Assembly (NCBI GenBank): GCA_031428675.1
Contig: JANOYC010000074.1
Location: 1-7,198, forward strand
DNA from: JANOYC01 sp031428675
Lineage (GTDB): Bacteria > Actinomycetota > Actinomycetes > Actinomycetales > Microbacteriaceae
DNA: 7,198 nucleotides
Reading direction: 5' to 3'
Positions 1-6,286 of the stretch are shown here, in pieces; within the stretch, counting starts at the first letter, position 1; each line of letters opens with the position of its first letter. A program made the translations under genes and the position numbers. The notes beneath the pieces were generated by a model. The model had not been told where the DNA came from. It saw only the letters and a list, made by a program, of their open reading frames with translations, and did no database searches.

Positions 1-900
1 AGCTATGTGATCGGCGAAGGCGACGGCTCCGATGCACGTTTCCGTCAACTGGATGAATTGAAATATGCGCTGAGGTCGATTCACCTCTATGCGCCCTGGG
101 TTCGCAACATCTTCATCGCGACCGACTCGCCGAAACCGGCCTGGCTCGCGGATCACCCGCGCGTGACGATCGTGCCGAGTGAAGCGATGTTCGGCGACGT
201 GTCGGTGCTACCCACCCACAATTCGCATGCAGTCGAAAGCCAACTGCACCACATCGACGGACTGAGCGAACACTTCCTGTACTCCAACGACGACATGTTC
301 TTCGGACGCTCAGTGTCACCCTCGATGTTCTTTTCCCCGGGTGGTATCTCCAAATTCATCGAAGCGACCACGCGCATTGGAGCCGGCACGAGCAATCTCG
401 ATCGCAGCGGTTTCGAGAACGCGGCGAGAGTCAACCGGCAACTGCTGTCCGACCGATTCGGTCGCGTAATCACCAGGCACCTCGAGCACGCGGCGACACC
501 GTTGCGGGTATCGGTGATGGCCGAGATGGAGAGCGAGTTTCCCGAGGACTTCGCCCGCACAGCCGCGAGCAGGTTCCGGCAGGCGACCGACATCTCGGTG
601 ACGAACTCGTTCTATCACTATTACTCGTTGCTTACCGCCCGCGCAGTGGTGCAGACAGAGGCCCGAGTGAAATACGTCGATACCACCATGCACGCGGGTC
701 TCGACGACATGGCGATGCTGCTTGAAACGAGAAGCTACGATTTCTTCTGCCTCAACGACGGGAGCTTCCCGGAGTTGAGCGGCGAGGAGCGCACCGCTGC
801 TGTCACCGACTTCCTCGAGAGCTATTTTCCCGTCGCGGCACCGTGGGAGGTCGCGAACACCGTCGACGAGCAGCACGAACCGCGCCGGGCGAACGGCTGA
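1..900 (+). CDS. Stealth-family capsular/exopolysaccharide phosphotransferase, 5' end missing
   Basis: The frame is open from base 1, so the start and Stealth region CR1 lie outside the window; 299 residues remain. Stealth proteins transfer a sugar-1-phosphate from a nucleotide sugar to build phosphodiester-linked surface polysaccharides, and are related to the human GlcNAc-1-phosphotransferase alpha/beta subunit. CR2 is clear in residues 13-103: RFRQLDELKYALRSI, then YAPWVRNIFIATD, LPTHNSHAVES and SNDDMFFGR. A CR3-like part at about 160-208 ends in SRFRQATDIS...SFYHYY. CR4 is represented by FCLNDGSFPE at about 249-258 and a C-terminal helix ending SYFPVAAPWE. There is no signal peptide or membrane segment in the visible part, which fits a cytoplasmic or membrane-associated enzyme. 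It converges on the phosphodiesterase gene with a 23-base gap. The family call is firm; acceptor and donor cannot be read from the sequence. Confidence 0.9.
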   Translation, partial: SYVIGEGDGSDARFRQLDELKYALRSIHLYAPWVRNIFIATDSPKPAWLADHPRVTIVPSEAMFGDVSVLPTHNSHAVESQLHHIDGLSEHFLYSNDDMFFGRSVSPSMFFSPGGISKFIEATTRIGAGTSNLDRSGFENAARVNRQLLSDRFGRVITRHLEHAATPLRVSVMAEMESEFPEDFARTAASRFRQATDISVTNSFYHYYSLLTARAVVQTEARVKYVDTTMHAGLDDMAMLLETRSYDFFCLNDGSFPELSGEERTAAVTDFLESYFPVAAPWEVANTVDEQHEPRRANG

Positions 901-923
901 TTTAACGCTGGGCGAACCACAGC

Positions 924-1886
924 TCAACCGAGCCAGTGCGCGCTGAGCTCGTGCTCGGGCATGTAGGCGGTTTCTTCGGGCGCGCGAACGTGGCGGTTGA
1001 CCGCGCGGTCGATGCGGATTCCTTCTCCGACGAGAGCGTCGGCGGATTCCTCAGGGGACACGTACGACACGACAGCGTACTCGCCGATCGGAACGACCGA
1101 GTGCAACACCGTCTGGTCGTAGACGTGAATGAGATTGAACGACTGAGCTCCGTCGCGAGCCTTCGTGCCGCCGACCGGGACGTTGAGGTCTTGGGTGTAG
1201 CAGGATGCTGAAGCGACAGACACCGGTACGCCGGCGAAGGTCGCAAACGTCGAATAGTGCAAATGCCCGGCGATGATAGAGCGGATGTCGGAACCGCGCA
1301 CGACCTCGGCGAGCGGCCCTTGGTCCTTCAATTCGACGGTGACCGCGAGATCGAGCACCGCCGGCACCGGCGGGTGGTGCATCGCAAGAATCGTGCCGTG
1401 TGGGGCGGGTGTCGCCAATTCCTCGGCGAGCCAGTCGAGCTGGTCACCGGTGATCTCTCCGTGGTGGAAACCCGGCACCGTCGAGTCAAGCACGATGACT
1501 CGAAGCCCGTTGACGTCGTGCACGCGGTCGACGGATCGGTCCGACGGGAACTGGCCGAGGAGTTGCTCGCGGAAGTTCGACCGGTCGTCATGATTGCCCA
1601 TGACCCAGATGATCTGAGCGCCCATTCGCGCGGCGGCTGGTTCGACGATGGACCGGAGCTTCTCGTAGGCGCCGGCCTCACCCGTGTCTGCGAGGTCCCC
1701 GGTGAAGATGATGGCCTCGGGGCGGGATCCGGACGCCTCCAACTCCGAGAAGAGACGGCTGAGGTGTGCGGAGCTGTCGACTACCCCGTAGAGAGGGGAG
1801 TCATCGGACAGCAAATGAGTGTCGCTGATGTGAACGACGAAATGATCGGGCCGAGGATACTCCGACGCGGAAGCGGGCATAAGCAC
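924..1886 (-). CDS. Rv0805-type class III cyclic nucleotide phosphodiesterase (metallophosphoesterase)
   Basis: A 320-residue cytoplasmic calcineurin-like metallophosphoesterase that should hydrolyse 3',5'-cyclic nucleotides at a dinuclear metal centre. Numbered from the GTG at 1886, the metal ligands are visible: D22 and H24 (HISDTH), D64 (FTGDLAD), N98 and D100 (MGNHDD), H170 (LAMHHPP), H208 and H210 (AGHLHYS). Their spacing equals that reported for M. tuberculosis Rv0805 (D21, H23, D63, N97, H169, H207, H209), and length (Rv0805 318 aa) and further segments such as VSVASASCYTQDL also agree as I recall that protein. Rv0805 cleaves 2',3'-cyclic nucleotides better than cAMP and has also been linked to the cell wall, so the physiological substrate is uncertain. 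Start: GTG 1886 is followed two codons later by ATG 1880. Neither has a convincing Shine-Dalgarno, so a leaderless or weakly initiated mRNA is possible. It diverges from the J-domain gene. Confidence 0.92.
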   Translation of the reverse strand: MLMPASASEYPRPDHFVVHISDTHLLSDDSPLYGVVDSSAHLSRLFSELEASGSRPEAIIFTGDLADTGEAGAYEKLRSIVEPAAARMGAQIIWVMGNHDDRSNFREQLLGQFPSDRSVDRVHDVNGLRVIVLDSTVPGFHHGEITGDQLDWLAEELATPAPHGTILAMHHPPVPAVLDLAVTVELKDQGPLAEVVRGSDIRSIIAGHLHYSTFATFAGVPVSVASASCYTQDLNVPVGGTKARDGAQSFNLIHVYDQTVLHSVVPIGEYAVVSYVSPEESADALVGEGIRIDRAVNRHVRAPEETAYMPEHELSAHWLG

Positions 1887-1939
1887 AGTCGAGCACTCTA
1901 ACGTTGACGGCCGGTGAACGGAAGGCGGCGCGTCATGTA

Positions 1940-1968
1940 TTTATCGGGGTTAATCGTGCGCTGGTCAC
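1940..1968 (-). promoter_or_regulatory. Candidate promoter for the phosphodiesterase gene
   Basis: Reading leftward, GTGACC (complement of 1963-1968) and GATAAA (complement of 1940-1945) match the -35 and -10 consensus at four positions each, with a 17-base spacer. The -10 lies in the only AT-rich patch of the 133-base divergent region. It would give a leader of roughly 45-50 bases before the GTG at 1886. The same patch read rightward (TATTTAT, 1938-1944) could serve the J-domain gene, but no good -35 accompanies it. This is pattern matching only. Confidence 0.3.
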
Positions 1969-2019
1969 ATAGCGGTGCTGCTCACCGCGTGTTCAGCCGC
2001 TCTGGCGCAGAATAGGGGG

Positions 2020-2943
2020 ATGCCTGACAGCCCGATCTCGGCGACGCCGTACGAGGTGCTGGGAGTCTCTCCGCTTGCCGATACCGACGAATTACGCCGT
2101 GCGTATCGGCGAAAACTGCGGGAGACGCATCCCGACACCGGCGGCGCTCCGGAAACGTTCCACGCGGTGCAACACGCATGGGAGCTCATCGGCGATCCTC
2201 GGCTGCGAGCCGCGTATGACCGTGGTGCGAGCGGCTCGGCACCCACCCACCCCGCGTGGGCGCCTCCCGCGCCCCGCAAGCGTGCTTCGCGGCTCATCGC
2301 GCGATCCTACGGACACCCCGGCGGCTGGCGGCGAGAGCAATATCTCGCGCTCATTCGCGAGTGGGCGGGCAGAGGCGCCACCCTCGACGACCCGTACGAC
2401 CCGGCGCTCGTGCGGGCAGCACCCCGGGAGATTCGCCACGTGCTCGCCGACGCCATCGCTGAGGAAGACACTGCCCGCGCGATCTCCGCCTTGGGAATCG
2501 GATTCACGGTGTGGCACGATGTCGCAACGAGCGCTGGCCGCGGCGGACCGCACGAGAAGATCGACCATGTCGTACTCGCCTCGTCGGGGCTTTTCGCCAT
2601 ACTTTCCGAGGACTGGGGCGAGAAGGTGGCTTTTCGTCGCGGCGAGATCATCGGGCCGGGACTGGGCGATGGCGAACGCCCCTTTCACACGCTGTCGCTC
2701 AGGGCCCGGACTCTCGCTCGCACTGCGCGCATCCGCTTCACGACTCTTGTCGTCGTCGTTCCCGATGGCGCCAGCCCAGACGGCGTTGCCGAAATTGGCC
2801 GGATGCGCGGCGCGGACTGTGTGGTCGTGCAGCGGTCGCGACTGCAGAACTTTCTTCGAACTGGCACCGCGGCCTCGTCGATCAACGGAACAGATCTTTT
2901 CGATGCGCGAACGCGACTCCAGGAGAGCGTGCGATTTGTGTGA
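2020..2943 (+). CDS. J-domain protein with C-terminal NERD-like domain
   Basis: This encodes 307 residues. Residues 9-67 are a J domain: YEVLGVSPLADTDELRRAYR, an intact HPD at 37-39 (needed to stimulate Hsp70/DnaK ATPase), and AWELIGDPRLRAAYDRG. No G/F region, zinc-finger repeats or DnaJ C-terminal domain follow, so it is a class C (type III) J protein, not housekeeping DnaJ. After a P/A-rich linker (70-90) comes a region of unknown fold. Residues 158-250 then resemble a NERD (nuclease-related) core: GFTVWHDV, KIDHVVLASSGLFAI and a hydrophobic FTTLVVVVPDG strand. In NERD proteins IDHVVV..GVFVIETK carries D and E-x-K; D182 is kept here, but E-x-K aligns with L-S-E, so nuclease activity is doubtful. 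ATG 2020 was chosen because the J domain starts just after it; an in-frame GTG at 1975 would add 15 unlikely residues. A purine run AGGGGG directly abuts the ATG, too close for ordinary ribosome binding. Probably co-transcribed with the Pr6Pr gene 21 bases downstream. Confidence 0.85.
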   Translation: MPDSPISATPYEVLGVSPLADTDELRRAYRRKLRETHPDTGGAPETFHAVQHAWELIGDPRLRAAYDRGASGSAPTHPAWAPPAPRKRASRLIARSYGHPGGWRREQYLALIREWAGRGATLDDPYDPALVRAAPREIRHVLADAIAEEDTARAISALGIGFTVWHDVATSAGRGGPHEKIDHVVLASSGLFAILSEDWGEKVAFRRGEIIGPGLGDGERPFHTLSLRARTLARTARIRFTTLVVVVPDGASPDGVAEIGRMRGADCVVVQRSRLQNFLRTGTAASSINGTDLFDARTRLQESVRFV

Positions 2944-2964
2944 AGCAGAACGAAGAAGGCGTCG

Positions 2965-3612
2965 GTGACAGTGCGGGCCGTTTTCGGCTATTCGCGGCTT
3001 GCAGGTGCTGTTCTGTGCACGGTCGCGCTCATCTCGAGGTTGTTGTGGGGACTCGGATCGGTGACCTTCACTGTCGACAACTTCTTCGCGTATCTGACCA
3101 TCCAGAGCAATATCGCTTTTGTGGTGATCTCCGTGGCGGCGGGACTCATCGCCCTTCTCGCCCGCGTCGATCCGCGCTGGCTCACGACCGCACGCGCCAT
3201 CGTGTTGAGCTACACGGTGACTGCCGGAATTGTGTTTGCATTTCTCATCCAGCAAGCGGGGCAACGCGGAGTTCGGGTGGACGTTCCCTGGTCGGACGTC
3301 GTGCTGCACTTCGTCATGCCCGTCGTCGCGCTCATCGACTGGTTCGTAGCTCCGGGCCGCGGCCGTGCGCTGCCGCGCACCGTGTGGTTCGCGATCGCTT
3401 ATCCCATCATCTGGGGCGTCTTCACCCTGATCCGCGGATCGCTGGTGGGCTGGTATCCGTACTTCTTCCTCGACCCTGCCCAGGTCAACAGCGTGGTGGA
3501 GTTCGCTCTCTACAGTGCGTTTTCGCTGTGCGTATTCGCAGCCATCGCGGCGGTGCTCGTGTGGATCTCGACATCGCGTCCCCTTGCCGAGCGCGACGAA
3601 TGGCCGGTGTAA
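2965..3612 (+). CDS. Pr6Pr-family integral membrane protein
   Basis: A 215-residue protein with six predicted membrane helices at roughly 10-30, 43-66, 76-97, 112-128, 138-157 and 178-202. Characteristic motifs of the Pr6Pr family are present: FAYLTIQSNI at the second helix, HFVMPVVALIDW (His115, Asp125) in the fourth, YPIIWGVFTLIRG in the fifth, and YPYFFLD before the sixth. The family is widespread in Actinobacteria and distantly resembles eukaryotic FAR-17a/AIG1-like membrane proteins; its biochemical role is not settled, and a hydrolase-like role by analogy to AIG1 would be speculation. GTG 2965 was chosen because AGAAGG (2954-2959) sits 5 bases upstream; a GTG two codons later is an alternative. 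The 21-base gap after the J-domain gene suggests one operon. It converges on the amine oxidase gene with 12 bases between stop codons. Confidence 0.85.
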   Translation: MTVRAVFGYSRLAGAVLCTVALISRLLWGLGSVTFTVDNFFAYLTIQSNIAFVVISVAAGLIALLARVDPRWLTTARAIVLSYTVTAGIVFAFLIQQAGQRGVRVDVPWSDVVLHFVMPVVALIDWFVAPGRGRALPRTVWFAIAYPIIWGVFTLIRGSLVGWYPYFFLDPAQVNSVVEFALYSAFSLCVFAAIAAVLVWISTSRPLAERDEWPV

Positions 3613-3641
3613 GAGGCACAGCGCTCAGGCTGCTGGCTCTT
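3611..3641. terminator. Candidate bidirectional terminator hairpin at convergent stops
   Basis: An imperfect inverted repeat covers both stop codons. AAGAG (3611-3615) pairs with CTCTT (3637-3641), CA (3617-3618) with TG (3634-3635), and CAGC (3619-3622) with GCTG (3629-3632), leaving a 6-base loop, one G/G mismatch and one bulged C. No long U-run follows in either direction, so termination efficiency is uncertain. The location between convergent genes is what makes it credible. Confidence 0.4.
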
Positions 3642-5037
3642 CGCCTGATTCTCCGTCTCCAATGAACGGACGCAGGCTGTCCCGAGCAATCGCTTCGAGC
3701 TCGTCCCGGTCGAGTTCCGCAAGCTGAGCGGCGCTCTCACCCCCGACGATTCCCACGAGCACGTTCTCTCCCGTGATCGGCTCCAGATTGAACCACGTCG
3801 TGATTAGCTCGTCAGTGCCGACAAGATTCCAGATCGTTGCGTCGGTAGTCCAGAACTTCTCGGCGAACCGCAACCACACCGTTTCTGAGGTGCCGAAGCC
3901 CAGCGATGCGATGGCTGCTCGCTTCGCAAACGGGAGCAACGGATCGAAGGCTATGCCGTCATCCTGAAGGACCCCGAGCGGAACGGTGAGGATGACCCGG
4001 TCGACGGCGAGCGACTCTCCCGTGGCGAGCCGGAGGCTGACCCCCGTGGCGTCATAGGAAACACCGACGACAACGGTGTTCAAAAACGTGCTCACGCCGT
4101 CGAGCGCCGCGGTCACGATCGTGCTGAAGGCGCCCGTCACGGCGATCTCGGTCGCAGCCGGTTCCACCGCTCCGTACCAACTGCTGATATCAGCGGGCTC
4201 GGCTCCCGTTAGCGCGGTGAGTGCGGCAAGGTGTTGCGCGAGCAGCGCGGCGCCATCCACGTCGCCTCCCGCCTTGCCAGCGGCTTCGGTCGCCCCCGAT
4301 TCCTCGAGTGCGGTTGCGAGCGGTTGGTCCTGGAGTTGCTCTGCGGCCCAAGCCGTGGCGGTTGACACGGCGTCGGCTCCGACCGTGGTCTCCGCTGCCT
4401 GCGCGTCGGCCGACACGAAGACGGTAGTTGCAAGCTCAGCGGTGGCCACGTCTGCGATTGCGAGGTCGGCGAGCACGTCCTGGTCGGCGCTCGGGTCCAA
4501 TCGCCACGCGCCAAGCTCGACGGGGAGATCCGATTCGGCATCCAGTGTCTGGATCCGACCGCCTGTGCGGTCACGAGCCTCGACCACGACGACGTCGTAT
4601 TCCCAAGAGCTCAACAACCTCGCGGCTTCGGCGCCGGCCGCACCGGCACCGACTATCGCGATCTTCTCGCCATCCTTGGCAATGGTCGATATCTCGGTCG
4701 CCGCTCGAGCCCCCGAGCGTCGTGCGCCTCGGACCGTGCCGGCTGCTTCACTCGACGTGGCCTCGCCAGCGAAGAACACGCGGTTCGCCAACGGTTGTCG
4801 GAGGATCACGCGATCGTCGGGCGACGCGCCGACGGCCATGAACGAATGCGAGCCGCGCGAGAACGGGTCGGTTGTCCACGTACTCCGATGGAATGCCGCA
4901 GGTTTCGGTGCGCCCGGCTTCGGGATGTTCGTCGGAGTGGGGGTCGGCGGCGGTTTTTCGTCGGTGCACGCCGTCAATACCAGCAACGACACGCCTGATC
5001 CGGCGCCGATGAGGAAGCTGCGACGAGTAAAGGTCAT
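3625..5037 (-). CDS. Tat-exported lipoprotein, flavin amine oxidase family, apparently circularly permuted
   Basis: A 470-residue FAD-dependent oxidoreductase of the flavin monoamine oxidase family. Residues 4-24 are a twin-arginine signal with lipobox (TRRSFLIG...LTAC, lipidated Cys24), followed by a P/T-rich tether (29-48), so it should be anchored on the outer face of the membrane. The order of parts is unusual. Residues 53-66 (TWTTDPFSRGSHSF), 87-94 (VFFAGEAT) and 100-113 (GTVRGARRSGARAA) are the motifs that normally end this family, yet they precede the FAD Rossmann motif GAGAAG (130-135), E153 and RTGGRI (157-162). The rest follows canonically (VELGAWRLD, TVPLGVLQ, LGFG...VWLRFAEKFW, NVLVGIVGGESA) and stops at LRPFIG plus ten residues. 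The family's usual active-site Lys aligns with Thr386, and aromatic positions near the flavin also differ, so the substrate is unknown. ATG 5037 is set by the signal peptide; there is no clear Shine-Dalgarno. It lies 20 bases after the VOC gene. Confidence 0.88.
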   Translation of the reverse strand: MTFTRRSFLIGAGSGVSLLVLTACTDEKPPPTPTPTNIPKPGAPKPAAFHRSTWTTDPFSRGSHSFMAVGASPDDRVILRQPLANRVFFAGEATSSEAAGTVRGARRSGARAATEISTIAKDGEKIAIVGAGAAGAEAARLLSSWEYDVVVVEARDRTGGRIQTLDAESDLPVELGAWRLDPSADQDVLADLAIADVATAELATTVFVSADAQAAETTVGADAVSTATAWAAEQLQDQPLATALEESGATEAAGKAGGDVDGAALLAQHLAALTALTGAEPADISSWYGAVEPAATEIAVTGAFSTIVTAALDGVSTFLNTVVVGVSYDATGVSLRLATGESLAVDRVILTVPLGVLQDDGIAFDPLLPFAKRAAIASLGFGTSETVWLRFAEKFWTTDATIWNLVGTDELITTWFNLEPITGENVLVGIVGGESAAQLAELDRDELEAIARDSLRPFIGDGESGEEPAA

Positions 5038-5057
5038 GTCAGCGCCACTGTACCGGG

Positions 5058-5444
5058 TCAGGACTCGTAGATCTCGAGAGGCAGGCCGTCGGGATCGCGG
5101 AAGAAGAACATGCGCCTCAGGGTGTTCGGGTCTTGGCGAAGCTCTTCGCACTCGATGCCTTTCGCGAGCAATTCGTCGCGCGCGGCCGGCACATCACCAA
5201 CCGCAAAGGCGAGGTGGCGAAGACCGAGCGATTCCGGTCCGCTCGCTCGTGGGGGCGAATTGGGAAAGGAGAACAACTCCACGATGTAGTTCCCGTTCAG
5301 GGCGAGCTTGCCCATCCAGGATTCCCGTTCAGCTCGGTAGTATTCCGCAACGATTTCGAAGCCCAGCGCATCCGCGTAGAACGCCTTCGATTTCTGGTAG
5401 TCGCTCGCAATGATGGCGATATGGTGCACCCCATTGATCTTCAT
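5058..5444 (-). CDS. gloA2: GloA2/YaeR-type VOC-family protein (glyoxalase-like)
   Basis: A 128-residue cytoplasmic vicinal-oxygen-chelate protein of the SMU1112c/YaeR (GloA2) subgroup, as I recall it from E. coli YaeR: VHHIAIIASDYQKSKAFY, SWMGKLALNGNYIVELFSFP, GLRHLAF and FFFRDPDGLPLEIYE. Probable metal ligands are H8, E56, H77 and E124, the VOC pattern of one His or Glu per beta-alpha-beta-beta-beta unit. Such proteins are annotated as lactoylglutathione lyases, but members of this subgroup lack a well-established substrate, and most actinobacteria use mycothiol rather than glutathione. The start is ATG 5444: a GGAG lies 8 bases upstream, and the in-frame TTG at 5459 would overlap that ribosome-binding site. 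It is probably the first gene of a leftward operon with the amine oxidase. An H2O2- or aldehyde-handling link to that oxidase is inference only. Confidence 0.88.
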   Translation of the reverse strand: MKINGVHHIAIIASDYQKSKAFYADALGFEIVAEYYRAERESWMGKLALNGNYIVELFSFPNSPPRASGPESLGLRHLAFAVGDVPAARDELLAKGIECEELRQDPNTLRRMFFFRDPDGLPLEIYES

Positions 5445-5510
5445 GCGTCGCGCTCCCAATAGCCGGCTTCTCTGCGGTCAGTCTCAGGGTAAGCGATAGC
5501 GAACCGTCTG

Positions 5511-5549
5511 AAGGAGGCAGAAATGACGAACCGGAGGACGGAGTCCTAG
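5511..5549 (+). promoter_or_regulatory. Perfect Shine-Dalgarno plus 8-codon upstream ORF before the EEP gene
   Basis: AAGGAGG (5511-5517) sits 5 bases before ATG 5523, which opens an ORF of eight codons (MTNRRTES) ending in TAG at 5547-5549. This is the best ribosome-binding site in the window and lies between divergent genes. The ORF is in frame with the EEP coding region: only this TAG interrupts the frame from 5523 to the GTG at 5583. It may be a leader peptide, or an old start disabled by a nonsense change. Two adjacent Arg codons, CGG AGG, occur in it; AGG is rare in such genomes. Confidence 0.5.
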
Positions 5550-5552
5550 GCT
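5523..5552 (+). promoter_or_regulatory. Alternative reading: weak promoter with operator-like palindrome
   Basis: ATGACG (5523-5528) and TAGGCT (5547-5552) could act as -35 and -10 with an 18-base spacer. In that spacer AGGAC (5535-5539) and GTCCT (5543-5547) form an inverted repeat around GGA. This reading competes with the upstream ORF starting at 5523, since the -35 would overlap its ATG. Both are recorded because the sequence alone does not decide. Confidence 0.25.
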
Positions 5553-5582
5553 GGAGTTGCAGTCGAACGGGAGGCACAACGA

Positions 5583-6272
5583 GTGGCCAGAGTGATCAGT
5601 TACAACCTTCGAAAGCACGCGGCGGTCGGCGAGCTTCTTGCCCTATCTGAGACACACGACCCCGACGTGATGTGCTTGCAGGAATGCGATGTCATGGATC
5701 TTCCGGCCGAGGTGGGTGAACTCCACCTCGCCGACTCCACCAAGCGCAACCGGCTCGGGCTTGCCATCTACTACCGGCGGGACCGCTACGAGGCGGTGTC
5801 GACTGCGGCCTTCGCCCTCAAGAAGTCGCTTCACGACCGCATCGCACGACCGGCACATGAACGCCTGATCGCGTCTCATCTGATCGATATGGCCGAAAAT
5901 CGCGAACTCATCGTCGCCTCGTTCCACGCCGCACCGCTCACCGCGCTGAACTCCCTGCGACGAAACCAGATCGCCGCGGCACACGCGCAGTTGCGAGCGA
6001 TGGGGCCGAACCTGCCGCACCTCATGGTGGGCGATTACAACTACCCGATCTTCAAAGACAAGTTGAACCACCACATGCAGGCCAGTGGATACGAGTTGAC
6101 GCTCGCCGACAGCCGCACCTATACGCGCTACAAGTTCTTCCGCGGCCATTTCGACCTCGCGACGTCGTCGGGGTTCGACATCCATTCGGTGGAAACCCTC
6201 GCACAAGGCAGCTCCGACCACATGCCGATCCTCGTGACCGCTACCTACAGCGAGCTCGCGAACACCGCGTAG
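5583..6272 (+). CDS. Endonuclease/exonuclease/phosphatase (EEP) family protein
   Basis: A 229-residue protein of the EEP (DNase I/ExoIII-like) metal-dependent phosphodiesterase fold, without signal peptide or membrane segment. Visible catalytic elements in order: VISYNL with N8, CLQE with E34 (metal ligand), SFHAAP with H115, VGDYNYP with D151 and N153, FDLATSSG with D191, and GSSDHMPI with D212 and H213. The full active-site set appears intact, so it should be active on a phosphodiester or phosphomonoester; DNA, RNA, lipid or other substrate cannot be told apart here. It is shorter than ExoIII (about 268 aa) and lacks recognisable extra domains. The GTG at 5583 is chosen because GGGAGG (5569-5574) lies 8 bases upstream and the domain begins at once. 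An in-frame stop at 5547 blocks a longer product unless read through. The DarT-like gene follows after 50 bases on the same strand. Confidence 0.87.
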   Translation: MARVISYNLRKHAAVGELLALSETHDPDVMCLQECDVMDLPAEVGELHLADSTKRNRLGLAIYYRRDRYEAVSTAAFALKKSLHDRIARPAHERLIASHLIDMAENRELIVASFHAAPLTALNSLRRNQIAAAHAQLRAMGPNLPHLMVGDYNYPIFKDKLNHHMQASGYELTLADSRTYTRYKFFRGHFDLATSSGFDIHSVETLAQGSSDHMPILVTATYSELANTA

Positions 6273-6286
6273 GGTGGGTGGTGTCA

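Noticed and set aside
918..953. Possible terminator hairpin between the Stealth and phosphodiesterase genes (CACAGCTC with GAGCTCGTG)
   Set aside because: The arms pair only with a bulge, the loop is about 19 bases and no U-run follows, so it is not convincing.
2092..3309. 405-codon open frame on the - strand across the J-domain and Pr6Pr genes
   Set aside because: No recognisable motif, composition typical of antisense frames, and it covers two well-supported + strand genes.
2511..3665. 384-codon + strand frame overlapping the J-domain, Pr6Pr and amine oxidase 3' ends
   Set aside because: Arg-rich shadow frame with no domain; it crosses the convergent stop region and conflicts with three supported genes.
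3625..5037. Amine oxidase read as a fusion of a truncated oxidase to a second complete one
   Set aside because: Each conserved segment occurs only once and the C-terminal end lacks the usual final motifs, which fits permutation and not fusion or duplication.
5038..5151. Upstream in-frame extension of the amine oxidase by 38 codons
   Set aside because: It would place the twin-arginine signal and lipobox internally and overlap the VOC coding region. The ATG at 5037 starts the signal peptide properly.
4076..5413. Long 445-codon open frame on the + strand opposite the amine oxidase and VOC genes
   Set aside because: Its translation is low-complexity Ser/Ala/Arg without motifs, and it lies antisense to two genes with clear domain matches. 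It is a by-product of high GC content.
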